Assembly (NCBI GenBank): GCA_034670405.1
Contig: JAXDDX010000004.1
Span: forward strand, 11,178,501 to 11,242,500
Length of the DNA stretch: 64,000 bases
Direction of reading: 5' to 3'
From: Hoplostethus atlanticus
Lineage: Eukaryota > Chordata > Actinopteri > Trachichthyiformes > Trachichthyidae
Shown: positions 11,918-23,529 of the stretch, in pieces
Layout: every line of letters starts with the position of its first letter
How positions within the stretch are numbered: the first letter of the stretch is position 1
Notes under the pieces: model-generated
What the model was told of the DNA's origin: nothing
What the model saw: the letters and a program-made list of their open reading frames with translations, nothing else
Database searches by the model: none
Position numbers and translations under genes: made by a program

Positions 11918-12078
11918 GATGATGATTTGGATGATTGATGAGGAAAGGCAGAAACGGATATTATAAATTATAATCGAAATCTTCAGAGATTCACTCACTT
12001 GAAAGTTGATGACATGTAAAACTCACTGGAAAAAAAGCCTAGCATTCACTAGAATGACGTCATCATCGGTTGACGTCA
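11731..12078. promoter_or_regulatory. Cluster of three perfect CRE palindromes
   Basis: TGACGTCA occurs at 11731-11738, 12055-12062 and 12071-12078. The last two are 16 bp apart. This 8-bp palindrome is the CREB/ATF site and contains a CpG, so three copies in 350 bp are far above chance in this AT-rich setting. A YY1-like AAGATGGCG lies at 11714-11722. The combination resembles a promoter, but no gene was recognised. Confidence 0.45.
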
Positions 12079-12259
12079 AGTGTCAGCAACTTTGATGGTG
12101 AAGTTCAGAAAGTCTCGCAACCCCTAACCCCTGAACCAGTATGTGTATATAACTGGACATAAAATGTTGTTAAAACCCGTATGAATTGGTAGACCTATAT
12201 GGTTTTGGAATGGAAAATAACTCTGAAATATAAAATCATCATAATATTTCTATATTCTT

Positions 12260-12560
12260 GTAGGGTTTACAGTGTTTCAGTAGTGAGTCTATAGTCACCT
12301 TATTGTGCTTTCAGTATGTATGTATAGTATCAGTACAATATTCCTGTACACAATAAGTGATCCCTTCGTACTTCATGGTATTTTCTCTCTCCTGTGGTGT
12401 CACTATAATATTCCTATAATATTCCTATAGAGACGTTTAGTGGGTCTGTGGTACTCAGTAGACTTAATAGTGACCTTATTATACTTCATGGTATTTTTTA
12501 CCTCCTATGATATCACTATAATATTCCTATATTATATTCTTATATTGTCCTATCCTATAC
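12260..12560. repeat. Imperfect tandem duplication (~113 bp period)
   Basis: The block containing ACTTCATGGTATTTT, then a CTCCT(G/A)TG segment and CACTATAATATTCCTATA occurs at about 12370 and again at about 12483. A shorter ATATTCCTATA unit is repeated locally. It lies immediately before the LINE tail. Confidence 0.6.
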
Positions 12561-12572
12561 TATATTCCTATA

Positions 12573-12836
12573 TTGTTTATACTGTACATATCTAGAGTAT
12601 TCACTTCACACTGTTCATACTGTCAATATTGTCCATACTGTATATATTTTAGCATATTCATATCTATCCCTTACTGTTTATTTAATATATTTATATTAGC
12701 ACTATACATATGTACATACTCTGCACTTTACTGCTATTTGCACTTCTGGTTAGATGCCAAACTGCATTTCGTTGTCTCAGTACTTGTACTCTGTGCAATG
12801 ACAATAAAGTTTAATCTAATCTAATCTAATCTAATA
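12573..12836 (+). mobile_element. Truncated LINE 3' end with (TCTAA)n tail
   Basis: A T-rich segment ends in GCACTTCTGGTTAGATG..., CTGCATTTCGTTGTCTC, GTGCAATGACAATAAAG and finally a TCTAA pentamer tail (about 12813-12835). This ending is a familiar 3' UTR pattern of non-LTR retrotransposons in teleost genomes, in which 5'-truncated copies keep only the tail. The clade is not established. The open frame across it is not a gene. Confidence 0.6.
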
Positions 12837-13009
12837 ATATTTCTAGAGACATATAGTGTTGTAAAGCATCCTTCTACATTTTAACATAGGATTATGTTAA
12901 AATAATAATAAGTTATTTTTCTTAAGGGAAATTATAATAAACTTTCCTTTTACTTTTTTGACTGCACTTTTATTTTCTGTCTGGTAAAGTTGTTGTCAGG
13001 ATTATCATA

Positions 13010-13275
13010 CGCCAATCAGTTCATAAACAACAACCTGAGCCTTCATAGAACAAAAGGCTCGGTAGCCGCTACCCGCCACTTCAAAGTATGCTCATTATTC
13101 TGATGAATTAGCCAGAACATTTGGACTAATTAGCGTTAATTGGTCATAATAGCCGTGTTCCAGAACAGAGAAAAGGTACTGATTTAGATGATTAAGTATT
13201 CCTGTTGAAATTCCATAATTAACGAAGATTACGTGGCCTGCGGAATTAGGCGCCCCCACCTATCATCTAAACAAT
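13010..13275. promoter_or_regulatory. Candidate conserved noncoding element
   Basis: Unique, non-repetitive block with closely packed homeodomain cores: GATGAATTAG, TAATTAG at 13127-13133, TTAATTGG at 13136-13143, CATAATTAACG and GGAATTAGG. It sits midway between nkx2.9 and nkx2.1. The texture is that of a vertebrate developmental enhancer. Conservation was not tested. Confidence 0.4.
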
Positions 13276-14337
13276 TTATTTTATCTATAATATTTAGCCT
13301 AGAAGTATATACTAATGTTGTTTAAGGTAAGTGTTAGATGTGGAACGTTACAAGGCAGGCAGATTGTGCAGTCTATAGGTCTAGCCCTTTTCTAATTGGG
13401 CCAATGTTCCCCTATCCAGCACTGAAATATACAAATAAGCCACTTGGATCAGATTAGCCTCTGCTAACATGCAGGGGTGCCGTGAAATATGCTGCTCAGT
13501 GCCGAGGATGGAAGCCATTAAAATACGAGACACAGTGGAGGATGATCCCACTGATGATCCCTGTGGTAAATCGCATGAGATCTGCATACCACCGCAGTAG
13601 GAGGAGGTACTTTACCCCCAAATACCCCACTGCTGATAATTAGCCTGACTTTATTTTGGCACTAGTTTCTGTAGGTGTACATACACTCTTACATTTGTCT
13701 GTGAAATCCAACTCAAACAGTCAAGCATGAGACAGAGCAACGTTGTCATGTCGACTCAAATTTGTTAAAATATCACGGTTTTACTGCCTGGATGGCTGGG
13801 TGGAGAGGCAACGTCTGAACAATGCTAGAAGATAATTTTACAAATGATTCTGCCTGCCACCAGAAGACGCTGTGTTTCTTTAATTCCTGTATGGATATAT
13901 TGGCTGAACCGAGAAGTGCATGGGCTTCTTTACCGGTACAGTCTGCTGGCTTACCGACAAAACCTCTGCAAATTGACATTTAAGATTTGTTTTATTATTT
14001 GTGGCACTATTTTATTTCAGTATGATCCTGAAATCCAGAGGGCGTTTATGCAGGTTAGAAGTTATTTCATCAACTTCTTATTTTCGAGTATTATTTTGCT
14101 GTAACATACATACAGAAGCAGGAGACCATAGCGACATAAATCTAAGTTGATGTAAGTAAGTATTTATAGCTTGTATGTAATTAATGTGTTATAAGCTACT
14201 GGAGCTCACCTTACATTAAAATACAAACAACAACAAAATTGAAACAAAATTGTTATGGTACATATATAGGCCTATGTTAATCGGTAATATAATACTAAAT
14301 AGGTTACTGCAGATAAAGACATGGTATTCAACACAAC

Positions 14338-14346
14338 TACTACTAT

Positions 14347-14416
<70 letters not shown>
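14338..14416. repeat. Compound (CTA)n/(TAA)n microsatellite
   Basis: Trinucleotide CTA units change to TAA units near 14387. The frames of poly-Val/Leu on the reverse strand are repeat artefacts. Confidence 0.9.
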
Positions 14417-15299
14417 TTAGATTCAATTGAGTAGGCTAGTAGGACTAGTAATTTACTATTATTTGTCTGTACAATAATTGCTTTTATTTTTACGACACTC
14501 TGGTTATTTTGCCTTGTGTGAAACATTTGAAACATTGAACAATTTTAAAGTGCAGTAGCTTCATGTTCAAGCAAGGACAGGAATAGTTTTAACGTGGAAG
14601 GTGGTATGGGAAGCAAAAAAAAGAGCTTTTCTTATACTTGTACGCAAAATATTGGAAATTAGATATTATTGAGTTAAACTATTATGGCTTCTTGAGTACA
14701 AAGGCAAGATGCTACTGAGGGCTACCTGGCGCGGTGCTGCAGGAGAGTACTTGAACGCCGTTAACTTCACATGAGAGGCTCTTCTACTCCAGACTCTATT
14801 TTCTTTTTTTTACTGGGTCGCTGAGACGAGTGTGCATCTGAATTTAGGTAACACGCTGCTTGCATCAAATGATATCAAAAGAAAAAAAGGGGGTTAATCA
14901 TTTACGCAGCCACTTAACACGCGGATGTGTATTTATTTACTTATCAGTATCAGTCAATTTCCCTCCCCGCAAGTGCACTTTTGCATGTCTGAGTACGATA
15001 AGGCATAACACAAACAATCCTGCAATCACTGGAGGCCTCTCATGGCCATTAAAAGTCAGTAGTTCAACCGAGGAGTGGTTCTCCAACTCTCAAGTCCATA
15101 TAGGCCTCCTTTCATCAAGAGGCCCTCGTAAACATCACTACAGTTAATAAAGTGTATTGTGGTCAGTGCAATCCCGAGGTTCAGCCTTGTGTTTATCACA
15201 AGTCAGAAAGTCCGAGTGCAGGTACAAGCCCACACATCTCTACAGCTGCTGCAATGACAGGTTGGACATTTATGATCGTGTACTGTACTAAAGTTATTG

Positions 15300-15608
15300 T
15301 TAGTGGGAGGAGAGCACATGTCTTGTAAGTGAAATTACGCTGGGCGAAAGGAGGCTAGAGCTGTTTTGTATTGTGGCCGATGCCCCGCCTCTGATGGTAG
15401 CCTTAAACCTGGCACCCAGCTAAAACAAACCAAAGCCAGTGCCGAGCTCCCACTCAATCCAATTAAGGCGGACTTGAGGCGCTCTCCTACGTCTTCATCT
15501 AGCAGGATCGACGTTGAGACAACAGGAACCAGAGGGGCTTTGGCCAAAAAAAAAACAGAAGGAGAGATTGCCTTGCCTTCTAATTTCTCCCTCTCCAGCC
15601 CCAGAACA
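15300..15608 (+). promoter_or_regulatory. nkx2.1: nkx2.1 5' region with candidate splice acceptor and in-frame upstream reading
   Basis: A pyrimidine-rich stretch TTTCTCCCTCTCCAG ends at 15598, 10 bp before the nkx2.1 start, and looks like a true splice acceptor. An upstream exon is therefore likely, as in mammalian NKX2-1, where a longer isoform arises from an upstream exon. The reading frame is also open from 15366 to the start codon (81 codons), but this part lacks domain features and probably is 5' UTR, intron or internal promoter. The unique segment 15400-15480 contains CCAATTAAGGCGG. Confidence 0.45.
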
Positions 15609-17413
15609 ATGTCGATGAGCCCTAAGCATACGACTCCTTTTTCTGTTTCCGATATCTTGAGTCCCCTTGAGGAGAGCTATAAGAAAGTAAGTATGGAGAA
15701 TAACAACTTGGGGGCACCTCTCACTTCTTACCGGCAGCCGCAGGTCTCTCAGGCGGCGATGCAACAGCACCACATGGGCCATAATGGGACCGTGTCTGCG
15801 GCTTACCACATGACCGCGGCAGGTGTTTCTCAGCTGTCACACACGGCCATGGGGGGCTACTGTAATGGCAACCTGGGCAACATGAGCGACCTTCCCTCCT
15901 ACCAGGACGGCATGAGGAGCACCGCCACGGCCACCGGCTGGTACGGAGCCAACCCAGACCCACGCTTCTCCACCAGTGAGTACCTTCACCTGTACGTTGG
16001 CTTCATGGACCTGGGTAGTTATTGTGTTCTTGCAGGGTGGACTTCTCTGCGAGTTTTGTTGCTTCATATGCTTGTGTTGTATTTTAGTGCTTGTTTTGTA
16101 AGCCTGTATCCTTAGCTTAAGTGAGTCATAATTTGTATTTTTTATTATTATAATGGTGAGCAAAAGCAAGCAAAAAAAATCCCCACAGATTTATTATCTG
16201 GGGTGAAAAAATCACACCAGCATTCAGGACTAATATTCCCTCTAAACTGATAGTTTGCTGACCTGTGTATAATAATTTATCATATTGGCCACATAATATC
16301 TGGTCAGTCATCTGTCTTTTATCCACTTTGTCCACAAAAACTTAATCAGTGTAAGTGTTTTTGGTTTTGGTGGCCAAATGATATTATATGTACTTGGCCA
16401 TACGTTAGGGTTGAGTGAATTTATGCCCTTGTGCTTATGGTTAAGGTCACCTGTTTTAGGACTGTACTCAGGTACTTGTCAAAATGCAGACTGTATTGAG
16501 TTGCACTTGTTTGACTGCATGGACATTAATTGACAGGGTTGGAGCCATCTGAATAGCGATTGCCAGGGTTAGGGAAACTACAGCAGCCCTGTTTTATCCG
16601 TCAAATTCTATTTCCGGACTCTGTGTCACATGAGCAATTGTTTGTTTGCTTTTTTTTCTTTTTCTATCGTGCATTATTGTCACACTTCTGCTGAAGATGA
16701 AATCAGTTATTTCCTTGTATTTCTTTTTTTTTCTTCCAGTTTCTCGCTTTATGGGCTCTTCCTCGGGCATGAACATGGGCAGCATGGGCAGCCTCAGTTC
16801 CCTGGCAGACGTGGGCAAAGGCATGGGTCCTCTGTCCAGCACCCCGAGGAGAAAGAGGCGGGTGCTGTTCTCCCAGGCTCAGGTCTACGAGCTGGAGCGA
16901 CGCTTCAAGCAGCAGAAATACCTCTCGGCACCGGAGAGGGAGCACCTGGCGAGCATGATCCACCTGACCCCGACCCAGGTCAAAATCTGGTTTCAGAATC
17001 ACCGGTATAAAATGAAGAGGCAAGCCAAGGACAAAGTATCCCAGCAGCAGATGCAGCAGGAGAGCGGCTCCTGTCAGCAGCAGCAGCAGTCCCCCCGGAG
17101 GGTAGCCGTGCCGGTGCTGGTAAAGGACGGGAAGCCGTGCCAAGGCAGCGGTCACACGCCAACATCCTCCGCGCAGACCCACCACCAGCAAGGGGCCAAC
17201 GTCATGATCATGTCCAATAACACGTCTGGCCTCGGGCAGCATCAAACCCAGCAGGTGGGAAGCACAGGCCACTCTCCAGATTTGGCGCAACACTCATCCA
17301 GTCCTCCGTCTCTCCAGAGCCAAGTGGCCGGCCTTTCCCACCTGAACTCCCCCGGCGCAGAGTACGGCTCAGCCCTGCAGTGTTCAGCCCTGTTATACGG
17401 CAGGACGTGGTGA
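15609..17413 (+). CDS. nkx2.1: Nkx2.1 (thyroid transcription factor 1), NK2-class homeodomain protein, two coding exons
   Basis: Coding exons are 15609-15975 and 16740-17413. The donor is GTGAGT at 15976, the acceptor is TTCTTCCAG ending at 16739, the intron is 764 bp and the split codon A|TT encodes Ile. The product is about 346 aa. It starts [19 protein letters not shown], the hallmark NKX2-1 N-terminus with the TN motif at about residues 10-20. The exon junction gives RFSTISRFMG, closely matching the vertebrate protein. The homeodomain spans about residues 159-218 ([12 protein letters not shown] ... [10 protein letters not shown]), followed by a Gln-rich linker, the NK2-SD ([14 protein letters not shown], about 242-255) and a C-terminus ending LLYGRTW. 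It is a nuclear transcription factor that specifies thyroid, ventral forebrain/hypothalamus and, in tetrapods, lung. It lies about 8 kb from nkx2.9 on the same strand and is known to be Shh-responsive in forebrain. The intron carries an old transposon copy. I cannot tell nkx2.1a from nkx2.1b labels, but linkage to nkx2.9 and mbip marks the ancestral locus. Confidence 0.96.
16231..16405. repeat. Interspersed repeat, copy B, inside the nkx2.1 intron
   Basis: Diverged partner of 5812-5990 in the same orientation, sharing TTCCCTCTAA, ATAATTTATCAT, CCACTTTGTC and a GTTTTGGTGGCC/GCTTTGGTGAC end. It lies between the nkx2.1 donor and acceptor without obvious damage to either. Confidence 0.5.
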
Positions 17414-17451
17414 CAAGAGCACTAGAGGCTGTAACTGAATATTGTTATATT

Positions 17452-17478
17452 TAAAAAAAAAAAAAAAACACACACACA
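17452..17478 (+). repeat. A-rich/CA simple tract in the nkx2.1 3' UTR
   Basis: About 17 consecutive A followed by a short CA run, 40 bp after the stop codon. It is a simple-sequence tract in the 3' UTR, not the poly(A) site. Confidence 0.7.
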
Positions 17479-18035
17479 GAAAAAACGACGTTAAGACACT
17501 TTCTCTCAAGACTCAACGACTTCACTGTAAATGTGCGCATTTGAACCGTGTGAATTGGTCCAGCTCTTCTTGAATTTTCTCCTTTGGGAAGGAAGTGTGA
17601 CTAGGCTGCATGGAAAGGGGAAAAAACGATTTTGACCACTAACTGCGGATGTGCAAATGAAAAAAGTTCTTGGGAATTATTTATGTAAATTATATTGAGA
17701 AAAAAGAAGAATCAGCAGTCACAGCACGTGCTGTTGGGTTAGTTGGGATAAAGTGAACCTGGACAGGGAGGCATACGGGCCTGCTGTATATGGGTGCTTT
17801 TAAACTTTTCCCCTCACACAGATGGCTCTGGTTTATAATAGAATTTAATGTAAGCCGTAGATCTAGCTTGTATATTTCTGTAAAAGGTTTGAATTGGAGA
17901 ATAGTTTTTAGCTATCTGTTGTACAAAGTTTTTTGACGCTATTGCCGGTTTGTTGTCGTTTTATTGGTATTTGTATACGTTTTATTTCTTTGTAACTTAT
18001 ATATTTGACTTAGGCTACTACAAAGCAGTCCTATT

Positions 18036-18041
18036 AATAAA
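18036..18041 (+). terminator. nkx2.1: Candidate poly(A) signal of nkx2.1
   Basis: AATAAA lies about 620 bp after the stop and is followed by a T-rich stretch (CTTTTTTTTTA at 18066-18078). This gives a plausible 3' UTR of about 640 nt. Confidence 0.55.
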
Positions 18042-18172
18042 TTATGGAAACACAAAGTCACTTAACCTTTTTTTTTAGGAAATATGTAATCCTATTGAGT
18101 GTTAAATAGCTGGCGTAGGCATATGAAACACATACAATCAATGGAACAAAAATTAAGCCGAGCTGGAAAATA

Positions 18173-18173
<1 letters not shown>

Positions 18174-18211
<38 letters not shown>
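18174..18211. repeat. (TTA)n microsatellite
   Basis: A perfect TTA run of about 12 units just beyond the nkx2.1 3' end. Confidence 0.9.
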
Positions 18212-18213
<2 letters not shown>

Positions 18214-21200
18214 TAAATTATCTAATATCCACATCTTGTCTTATGAAGGCCGTTTCATATTTATCTTTAAAAAGGGTAGCAAAATATTTAATGATTAATT
18301 TTCTTATAGGATAAGCCATAGCTTGCCAAATTGTGCTGCATGTTTTACGTTTTAAAATGGATCAGCTTATTATAACTAGATTTGTTTTCACTGTAGGTTT
18401 AAGCTCGGCAAATCGCCAGCACTACACGCTATATCAACCTTGCTTTTCTTATTCTGACATGACAATTTAAGCTTATTTTTTATTTTGCTCCCTCACAAAT
18501 CACACACACTGCCCGGGCTTATCGTGGACTCTACAGCCCACACAAACTGCCCTGCAGAGTAAACTAAGCCTTTTATGTGTCTTTCTGCGTTGAGCGCTTG
18601 TGTTTTCTGTATGCTGAATGTGAGTCAGAAAGGTGAGGTCTCTCGGCTCCCAACATCAAACACAAACGCGGCTCAAAGGACAAGCTTATCGATAAAATCC
18701 CTGACCAAACAACACGGGTTTCTTCTCAAATAACTAGAGGGGCAAATTGTCGGTGCTGGGCTATCAGAGGTAGGACTCGGTTTATCAATAATCAATCAGG
18801 GAATTGAAAGGAAACGGCGAAGGGCTGTTTGTTTTACGCATTGATAAGAAACCAAACCAGCACGTCTTAGCAAAAGAATTAGTTTAATTTTACTCTTTTT
18901 TATTTTATATGTGCATGATCATAGATTATTTCTAGAAAAATGTTTACAAAAGTCCAAACCCTTTTTGAGAGTGTGTTTGTCCCCCTATAGAACAGTCCCA
19001 ATGGCCTAAATGTTATCATGCAGTCAGTGTAGTCTGGTATTTCATATTTTGTGCAACGTTTTTACAAAACGCCGGTAAAAAAGAAAAAAGCCAACCAAAA
19101 ACAGAATGCATTTTTTTCATTTATAATCAGTGATAGGCCTAATTAAATAATAGGCTGATAACAAAGTAATAATAAATGATTCTTCTGCCAAGCAATAGAG
19201 CGACACATCAGTACCGGTATGAGAGGTGTTTTTGTTTATGGTGTTTATTCTCTATTTAGTTTTGACAGATATTATTATGAATGGTTTAAATCTTTTTTTT
19301 TGTTGTTGTTGTTGTTTTTGGCCTAAATATGACGTTCCATCAATTCATAACGTCAAAACTATTTTTTAGTCTAGCCCATACCTTTTCTCCACCTACAGAC
19401 CTCAGCTTCAACTTTGCCTTCATTTCCAAAAACAGCTGCCATGCAATTTAAAACTCAATACTATGAAATCACGAACGGTGTAAAAACGTGAGACGTGATG
19501 GAGACACACTCTGTCTGCTCATATAAACATATTATAGGCCAATCATTTCCTGAATGCCGCCCTGTTGGCTTATTTGAATGCTGATTTTTGTGCACCTGCA
19601 TGAATTTTCTGAACTCATATTCGCAGGGGACGCGGTCTTCTCTGCTCCCGCCCCCTCCTTTTTCAATCTCTCCTGAAAATGACGTGCATTGCAACCGCTC
19701 TATTTATTGGTAGACTCAACGCAGGCCTATAATGATCAGGCTACCTTGTCAGTTAGGTTGTCTGGTCACTCGTTAATCAACTGACCATTCAGCTACTATT
19801 GGGAATAGGCTACTCTAAAATGAAGTTACAAACAAAAATGCCTATACCGCCTAATCTGTGGCCACAGGTAGAAATGTTTCAGGCGTATGTTGTCCACAAG
19901 GCAAGACCCATCTATCATCTATCATTGTGGATTATTTCTCACAGCAGCCCTGCAGAGCGCCTGACTCCCATTTTCCTATAATGCCCGGCTTTGACATGGG
20001 ATCACTGCTTTGATGAAACGGTTTCTTGCTCATTATCCTCTGTCTGTTTCCTGGCATTTATGTGGGCTACCAGCCCCAAATGCAGCATGCCTTTTGGGCC
20101 ACTGTAAGACAGGATGTTTAGAAACATTACCTTTGGCCTGCTGAAATGTGCTGTTCACTTTGATCACACATTGGTTTATGTAGCGTTAAAGCAGCCTTTA
20201 CATATCTGCTCCTCTTTGCACAAATATGCACATTTCACGATGCGGATTTCGACTCGGACTCAACAACCCACTTGGCTGCACCCTGCATGAGATCGACGGT
20301 TCTTTAGGTGCAGTGTTGATAAAATACGTTTAAATTGATTTCTCTGCAGTAGATCAATTCAACGTTCAGTTTCATCACCGTTCAGTTTCATCACCAGACT
20401 AAACGTTTTACATTTTTAATTTTACGCCTTCCTCTGTTTAGACGCTATTCTATTTACTGGTAGGCCTATCGAGGAGAAGCCCCAGGCTACCATTTAGGCA
20501 AAGCCTTTTTGGACTTTTAAAGTGAAATCTCACCAGCATCAGAAACGATGTTCTATTAGGTATTTGCTGGGGTGGTTTTGTTCGGGAGAGGAGTGAGAAC
20601 TTTGGGATTACATTAACATGTCTTTGGCGCGGTGTGTGGTCTTTGTCTGGAGCTTGTAGCTGTTGAGAATGACTTGTTGGAAGCGTGTGTGCTCTCATCG
20701 CTCTCTTTTGTAGAGACCCACACTATATCTCCCCAAGTCCTCCTGGCTTTATGATGGGCAGGTCTCCATGAACCCCAAGCAATTAGTCCCTAATCTCAAG
20801 GTAATCATATTTGAGTTAGGGCTGGCTGGCGAGTTTAGCCTCCACTCTCTTTGGGATGCATTTTAGACCCAGAACCCCTGTAAATGCTCATCCTATATTC
20901 TTTGTATCGGCAGATTGTGGTTAGTCTACGAGACAGTGAAGAGAGACCACCTAGTAGCCAAAAGATAAGTTTAAGGAGAGATAACAATTGAATTTCCAAA
21001 TGATTAGGCTATTCAACGTGGGCGCAGTTTAAACAAAGGCTGCTAAATTCAGACAGTCAAGTTGCCAGGATCAGCAAAATTGACATTTAAACATTAACTA
21101 TGGATGATATTGTCTTATCGAATAGCATTTAATTTAATTTAGTTTAACTTATAATTAGACTTCAGAAACATACACTCCAAAATAGCCATCTTAACCAGTA

Positions 21201-22954
21201 TTTTAGTCTCGTTTTCAGTCTTAAAATTTTGTTTTTCTTAACACAGCTGGAAAATTCCAGAGTTAGATGATTCCTCTTGTTTCCAATTTTCTAGAAACGG
21301 GTGTCAATATCTAAAAACAAGGAAGGGTAAGGCAGATCCCTCCACTATACTATCAAGATAATGACTTAAATCAAGTTAAGTCCTGATGTCTTGACATTGC
21401 TACATTAAAATTACACTATATTTTTGCAGTGTGTGGCCAGGCTCTTGCTTCAGCACCATAAACTGGCTCCTCCATGACAAAAGACCCCCAGTTACGGATC
21501 TCAAACTTAAACTTCTGATGATTCTTGTGGGGAAACAGGATGGTCGCAACAGCTCAGAATAGGATACAGATACGAATAAATACAGAATACTGAAGATAAT
21601 ACTCAAAGTAATTACATCAATCCAACATATTTAGAACAATACAACAAATAAATAAATAAGGACGCTGAAGGACGTTGATTTGCAGGTTTGAAGCGGATAT
21701 GCAAGTGTGAATCTCCAAATCTTCCCATAATAAGGAGTAGAGCTGGAAGAGCATGTGTACAGAGGTGTGCAGACGGAAAAATGCATTACGAGCTCTTCAT
21801 ATGAAGTCGATGCACTTGCACAATAAAACCTCTAACTCATCGAGCCAATAACTCATCGTTTAACTTAACTGGTCTTATACATGAAAACACAAACCGCCGT
21901 CTTAGCCCAGCGCGCTCCTCGTCGTTTTAAAGGCTGATTTGTTTTGAAGATGTCAGATAGGTGGGCTTGGGTGCTGTCCACGGTGCTGAAATAGTGCGGA
22001 GGGAATGGAAAATCCACACAAAGACTGAAAATATTAACTCATTGTACATTGTGTAGATATAATTAATACCTAAGAATGCAGGAGAAGAGACGCCTAACTA
22101 AAGCATATCAACGCGAATTAAATCTCGTACATGGTGAAATCTTATGTAGTCTTAAAGTGCTTAAAGTTTAGAAAGATAAAAATGGAATCAGCCCATAGAT
22201 TTCCATAAATACCCTGTGTTTCCTTTTAATTATAATTAATTAATTATATTATAAAATATGCATCACACTACAGGTTAAAAGGTTTTCAAATCAGCACCAG
22301 TATGTTATTTATAGAGGCTGAGCATAACTAAACTTCATAGCTTACAGTTCATAATACTCTTTCTTTGAACACGTTTTTATTTTTACCTCTGCTTAATTTC
22401 CTAAACATTTCAGTGCAGCAGGGTGTAAGCATACCTTAATGTGCATGACAAATAGGACAATTACAGAGCATCTGCAATCACTCCCTTTTGGTAAATCTTA
22501 TTGTCAACTGGTAGCAAAAACCTTTAATTGTTTATCTGGTTCTTCAAGACATTGTGCGAAGAGCGCACCCGGGGGTCATTTGGGAACCGAAATACTTTGC
22601 ATGCAAAGCGGAACACAAGATGCTGTAATACTTGACCTTTCAGCATAATTGTTGCAGCAATGAAATGCAGCTTTCAGAGCTGGCTGAGTGGAGCCTTTTT
22701 CCACTCTGATGAACAAAATGCATTTTATACATCTTCGCTGTTCATAGTTTTTTTTTGGTGGTACTGGCTGAAATTGGTCTGTGCGTTTTAATAAGACTGG
22801 CAAGAATAAGACATGTCAAATGGAAATGGATGTCATGTTTATAGTATAGCTGGTAAAGTTTTAAATATACAGTACATATGCTATTGTCAGCATCACATTT
22901 AACGTGTGGAGCTGGTGCTCTTACACAAAGAGTGACTCATAACGAGCTAGCCGG

Positions 22955-23045
22955 ATTTCAGTGTCTTGCTCAAGGACACCTCGACAGGAAACTGTTGGAA
23001 ACTGGGGATCGAGCGCACGACCTTCCAGTATAGGGAGCTGTTCAC
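22955..23045. repeat. Interspersed repeat fragment (SINE/tRNA-like motif)
   Basis: Contains GTGTCTTGCTCAAGGACAC (a 19-bp imperfect palindrome) followed by GGGGATCGAGCGCACGACC. This pairing is a common dispersed-repeat signature in teleost genomes, and GGATCGAGC resembles a degenerate B-box. The family is not identified. Confidence 0.45.
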
Positions 23046-23529
23046 ATCTTGAGCCGTTTATTGGAGTCCCATGCTATTTCTCAGAGCCGCTGAGAAATAA
23101 CAAATAAAAAGGCCAAGAAACGTTAAACTTTCCGCAGTTAATTATAAGCCCAATTATCTAGAAAACGAAAACGACGCCTATTCATGTTTTCATTGCTTTG
23201 AATTGCGCATCCAAGGAGTCGTGTTTTTATTCAATCACATTTCATTCAATCAGCATCAAGTCCCTGCTCCTGCATCATAGATACTGTGGAGCATGGTTAT
23301 GAGTTGTAACACCCTGAATTCCTCCAAGCTGGAGAAAACTGGAATCATGTTATCCAATATGTACACATTTTGAGCAGGATATGTAATTAAATGATTCTGT
23401 GAATGCGCGTGCAGGTTTTGCACACAAAATGATCGTTTGGTAACTGAAGCTATTTTTTTGTGACAACCTGTGTTTTTAAGAATAATCATCAAAGGTTGGA
23501 TGAAACACCAATCCCGCAAAATTTAGGTG

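Larger units (their letters stand above)
8320..15360. other. Intergenic region between nkx2.9 and nkx2.1
   Basis: No supported gene. It holds unique stretches at about 9280-9720 and 13010-13275 that look like control DNA, AT-rich low complexity at 10.25-10.38 kb, a CRE cluster at 11.73-12.08 kb, a short imperfect tandem repeat followed by a LINE 3' tail at 12.26-12.84 kb, and a trinucleotide tract near 14.4 kb. Confidence 0.6.
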
